Below, in pieces: positions 48,777-50,476 of a DNA stretch of 50,476 nucleotides. Origin of the DNA: Clostridia bacterium (GTDB taxonomy: Bacteria; Bacillota; Clostridia; Christensenellales; Aristaeellaceae); NCBI GenBank assembly GCA_017481825.1, contig JAFUOR010000002.1, positions 1 to 50,476 on the forward strand. Direction: 5' to 3'. The position numbers and the translations under genes were made by a program. The notes beneath the pieces were generated by a model, which saw only the letters and a program-made list of their open reading frames with translations, had not been told where the DNA came from and made no database searches. Position 1 is the stretch's first letter, and the number at the start of each line of letters is the position of its first letter.

Positions 48777-49808
48777 ATGGCAGTAACGATCAAGGATGTT
48801 GCAACGCTTGCAGGCGTTTCGCCGTCAACTGTTTCACGCGTATGCAACGACAATCCATCCATCAGCAAGGAGACACGCGACAGGGTTCGTAAAGCCATGC
48901 TGGAGCTTGGCTATGAGCAAGCGATTCCGATAGAGGAGCCGATCACGCCCACATTTAGAATGATCGGCGTTGTACTGCCGCCGTCCCCACGTGAAACATT
49001 TGAGAATTCCTTCTATCTGGAGACGATTCGCGGAATCGGGCAGGTATGCAACCCCAAGCAAGTCATTTGCACAACCATCACCGGCCGGGATGATGCTGAG
49101 ATCCTCCGTTCGATCCAGACACTTCACCAGACCGGACAGGCGGACGGATTCATCATGCTGTATTCCAAGAAGGACGATCCGGTTGTGGAATACCTTTGCG
49201 AGCATGGCATCCTGTACGTCATCATCGGAAAAGCCAATGCACTGGCCAGCCAGACGATTTGTATCGACAATGATAACCTCCTGGCAGGCCGGGAGGCGGC
49301 TGAACACCTCTACCAGATGGGGCATCGTCGCATTGGTTATGTAGGCAGCGGCGGCAGCTTCCTGTATTCCGCGGATCGCAAAGCAGGCTATCAGCTCGCT
49401 CTGCTGCAGCATGATCTGCCTGTCCGTCAGGATTATGTAGTAGAAATGGAAAGTCTGCGGTCAGACAGTCCTTCCGCACTGGAGCAGCTGCTTTCTCAAC
49501 CTGATCGTCCGACTGCCTTTGTTGTCAGCGACGATCTCCTTGCTGTTGGGCTGGAGCGTATGTGTGTGCAGAAAGGGCTTCGTATTCCCGAGGATATATC
49601 CATCGTATCCTTCAACAATTCGCTTCTGGCCCAGCTGGCTTCTCCCCAACTGACCAGTGTGGATGTGAATTCGTTCCAGTTGGGCTACGAGGCTGCCGCG
49701 CAAATCCTCAACCACGCCGACAACCCGAATCTGATGGCAACAAAGATCGTTGTCCCCCATCGTATTGTTTCAAGGGAGAGCTGCCAGCAGCCGAAGGGGC
49801 TTGCGTGA
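48777..49808 (+). CDS. LacI-family regulator, probably of the maltose PTS operon
   Basis: 343 residues; ATG at 48777 follows AAGGAGAATC. The HTH at residues 4-24 (IKDVATLAGVSPSTVSRVCN) and hinge helix (KAMLELGYE) are followed by a periplasmic-binding-type sugar domain: MIGVVLPPS, DGFIMLYSKKD, GREAAEHLYQMGHRRIGYVG, TAFVVSDDLLAVG and ISIVSFNNSLLAQLASPQL, closest in feel to MalR-type regulators. Divergent from the PTS operon across a shared promoter region, so it is the likely local repressor, with a maltose-related inducer. Full length. Confidence 0.93.
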   Translation: MAVTIKDVATLAGVSPSTVSRVCNDNPSISKETRDRVRKAMLELGYEQAIPIEEPITPTFRMIGVVLPPSPRETFENSFYLETIRGIGQVCNPKQVICTTITGRDDAEILRSIQTLHQTGQADGFIMLYSKKDDPVVEYLCEHGILYVIIGKANALASQTICIDNDNLLAGREAAEHLYQMGHRRIGYVGSGGSFLYSADRKAGYQLALLQHDLPVRQDYVVEMESLRSDSPSALEQLLSQPDRPTAFVVSDDLLAVGLERMCVQKGLRIPEDISIVSFNNSLLAQLASPQLTSVDVNSFQLGYEAAAQILNHADNPNLMATKIVVPHRIVSRESCQQPKGLA

Positions 49809-49861
49809 TTGAAAGCTCATCCGCTCGATATGAGGATACTTTGAGAATGATCGCGCAGGCA

Positions 49862-50476
49862 TCATGAAATGTCGGCGTAAGGTTCCGATTTTGTCCTTTG
49901 GCTTACAGTCGCAGTCTGTTGTGTCTTTGCAAGATGCAACTGCGCTCTGATAGACTCCCTCTGCCTCGGCTCCTCGCCAGCCTTGATAACTGTATCAACA
50001 CAGTAACGGATGCGCTCAATCAGATCAGGATCAACGTTCTGTTCTGTCAACGACGCACGAAGCTGTTCCCGTTCATCATGCAGCTGCTGCAATTCATCAG
50101 CGATGCGATCATGATCTGCGGCCTTGATGCCATTGGCGTTCATATACCGCACAGCCTTTGCAAACTCGTTCAGCTCCTGCTGATGCTTCTCTGCATACTG
50201 CTTGCGCATGAAGCCGAGTCCCTGTTTGCTCTTGTCGGAAATCGGTTTGAGCCGCTGGAATGTCTCCAGATGTTTGAGCGCAGTTTGCTTCTTCCTAATA
50301 GCCTTGCCCACGCCGTCAAGCTGGGTGAGGCTTTCTTGCTGTTTTCCAACAAATTCAGCGAAGTCCTGCAGCGTGCTGATGCCAGCTTCCTGCATGAAGA
50401 ACTGTACTTGTGCCGCGAATTTCAGATCGTTGATACCAGCCGTCTGCATTGCCGTTTTGCCCCAGTCTGCACGACC
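49862..50476 (-). CDS. Relaxase/mobilization protein, C-terminal part (runs off window)
   Basis: The frame is open from the window edge (GRADWGKTA then MQTAGINDL) to TGA at 49862-49864, about 204 codons. It is a charged, largely helical region with FQRLKPISDKSKQGLGFMRK and NEFAKAVRYMNANGI, the kind of C-terminal tail seen on relaxases of Bacteroides- and Clostridia-type mobilizable elements; the catalytic N-terminus would be outside. No signal or membrane segment. It lies 53 nt after the LacI gene, convergent with it, with no terminator seen, so a mobile element appears to have inserted right behind that gene. Confidence 0.6.
   Translation of the reverse strand, partial: GRADWGKTAMQTAGINDLKFAAQVQFFMQEAGISTLQDFAEFVGKQQESLTQLDGVGKAIRKKQTALKHLETFQRLKPISDKSKQGLGFMRKQYAEKHQQELNEFAKAVRYMNANGIKAADHDRIADELQQLHDEREQLRASLTEQNVDPDLIERIRYCVDTVIKAGEEPRQRESIRAQLHLAKTQQTATVSQRTKSEPYADIS

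Overview
The window looks like chromosome from a spore-forming, GC-rich member of the Clostridia (Bacillota), probably a gut or rumen lineage. The reasons are strong AGGAGG-type ribosome binding sites, consensus sigma-A promoters, a SpoIVB sporulation protease, a yybP-ykoY manganese riboswitch, phosphorelay PTS genes and secreted SH3/peptidoglycan-binding proteins. I cannot name the species.

Positions 1-26570 are ordinary GC-rich chromosome. In order they hold: a truncated AraC-type regulator; an M48 membrane protease; an MFS permease; an Erm-type rRNA methylase behind a leader peptide and alternative hairpins; cinA; an esterase with a small secreted protein; a polyprenyl-phosphate sugar transferase with a DUF4422 partner; secreted SH3 proteins; GrpB; a split CHR transporter behind a degenerate trypsin-like protein; mntP with its Mn2+ riboswitch; two XRE regulators, one fused to a superoxide-reductase-like domain; a secreted caspase-like protein; a large SH3/peptidoglycan-binding protein; a GH51 arabinofuranosidase; and spoIVB.

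Positions 26571-41817 form an accessory island between spoIVB and ptsI, visibly AT-richer in parts. Its left section is the most striking structure in the window. Three diverged 95-nt copies of the spoIVB 3' end, each in frame to a stop codon, separate small cargo units: an MFS exporter; a small HTH repressor; and an ECF S-component relic with an XRE-AAA-CYTH protein. This is the footprint expected from repeated site-specific insertion into the 3' end of spoIVB, with the end rebuilt each time, as SCC elements do at rlmH in staphylococci. The right section carries an AbiG-like abortive-infection pair, two secreted WSxWS-repeat proteins, and a mobilizable element with a resolvase, a MOBQ-type relaxase, an oriT-like region, a DUF3847 protein and a 5'-truncated large serine recombinase. 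A 13-bp direct repeat and a 49-bp hairpin repeat occur at both 30.85 kb and 41.3-41.4 kb and may mark element ends.

Positions 41818-49808 are core again: a sugar PTS operon on the minus strand (EIIA-EIIC-EIIB permease, EEP-family phosphatase, MalQ, HPr, Enzyme I) with a divergent LacI-family regulator. It reads as a self-contained maltose or maltodextrin uptake unit that also carries the general PTS proteins. The last 0.6 kb holds the 3' end of a probable relaxase or mobilization protein, so a second mobile element begins at the right edge.
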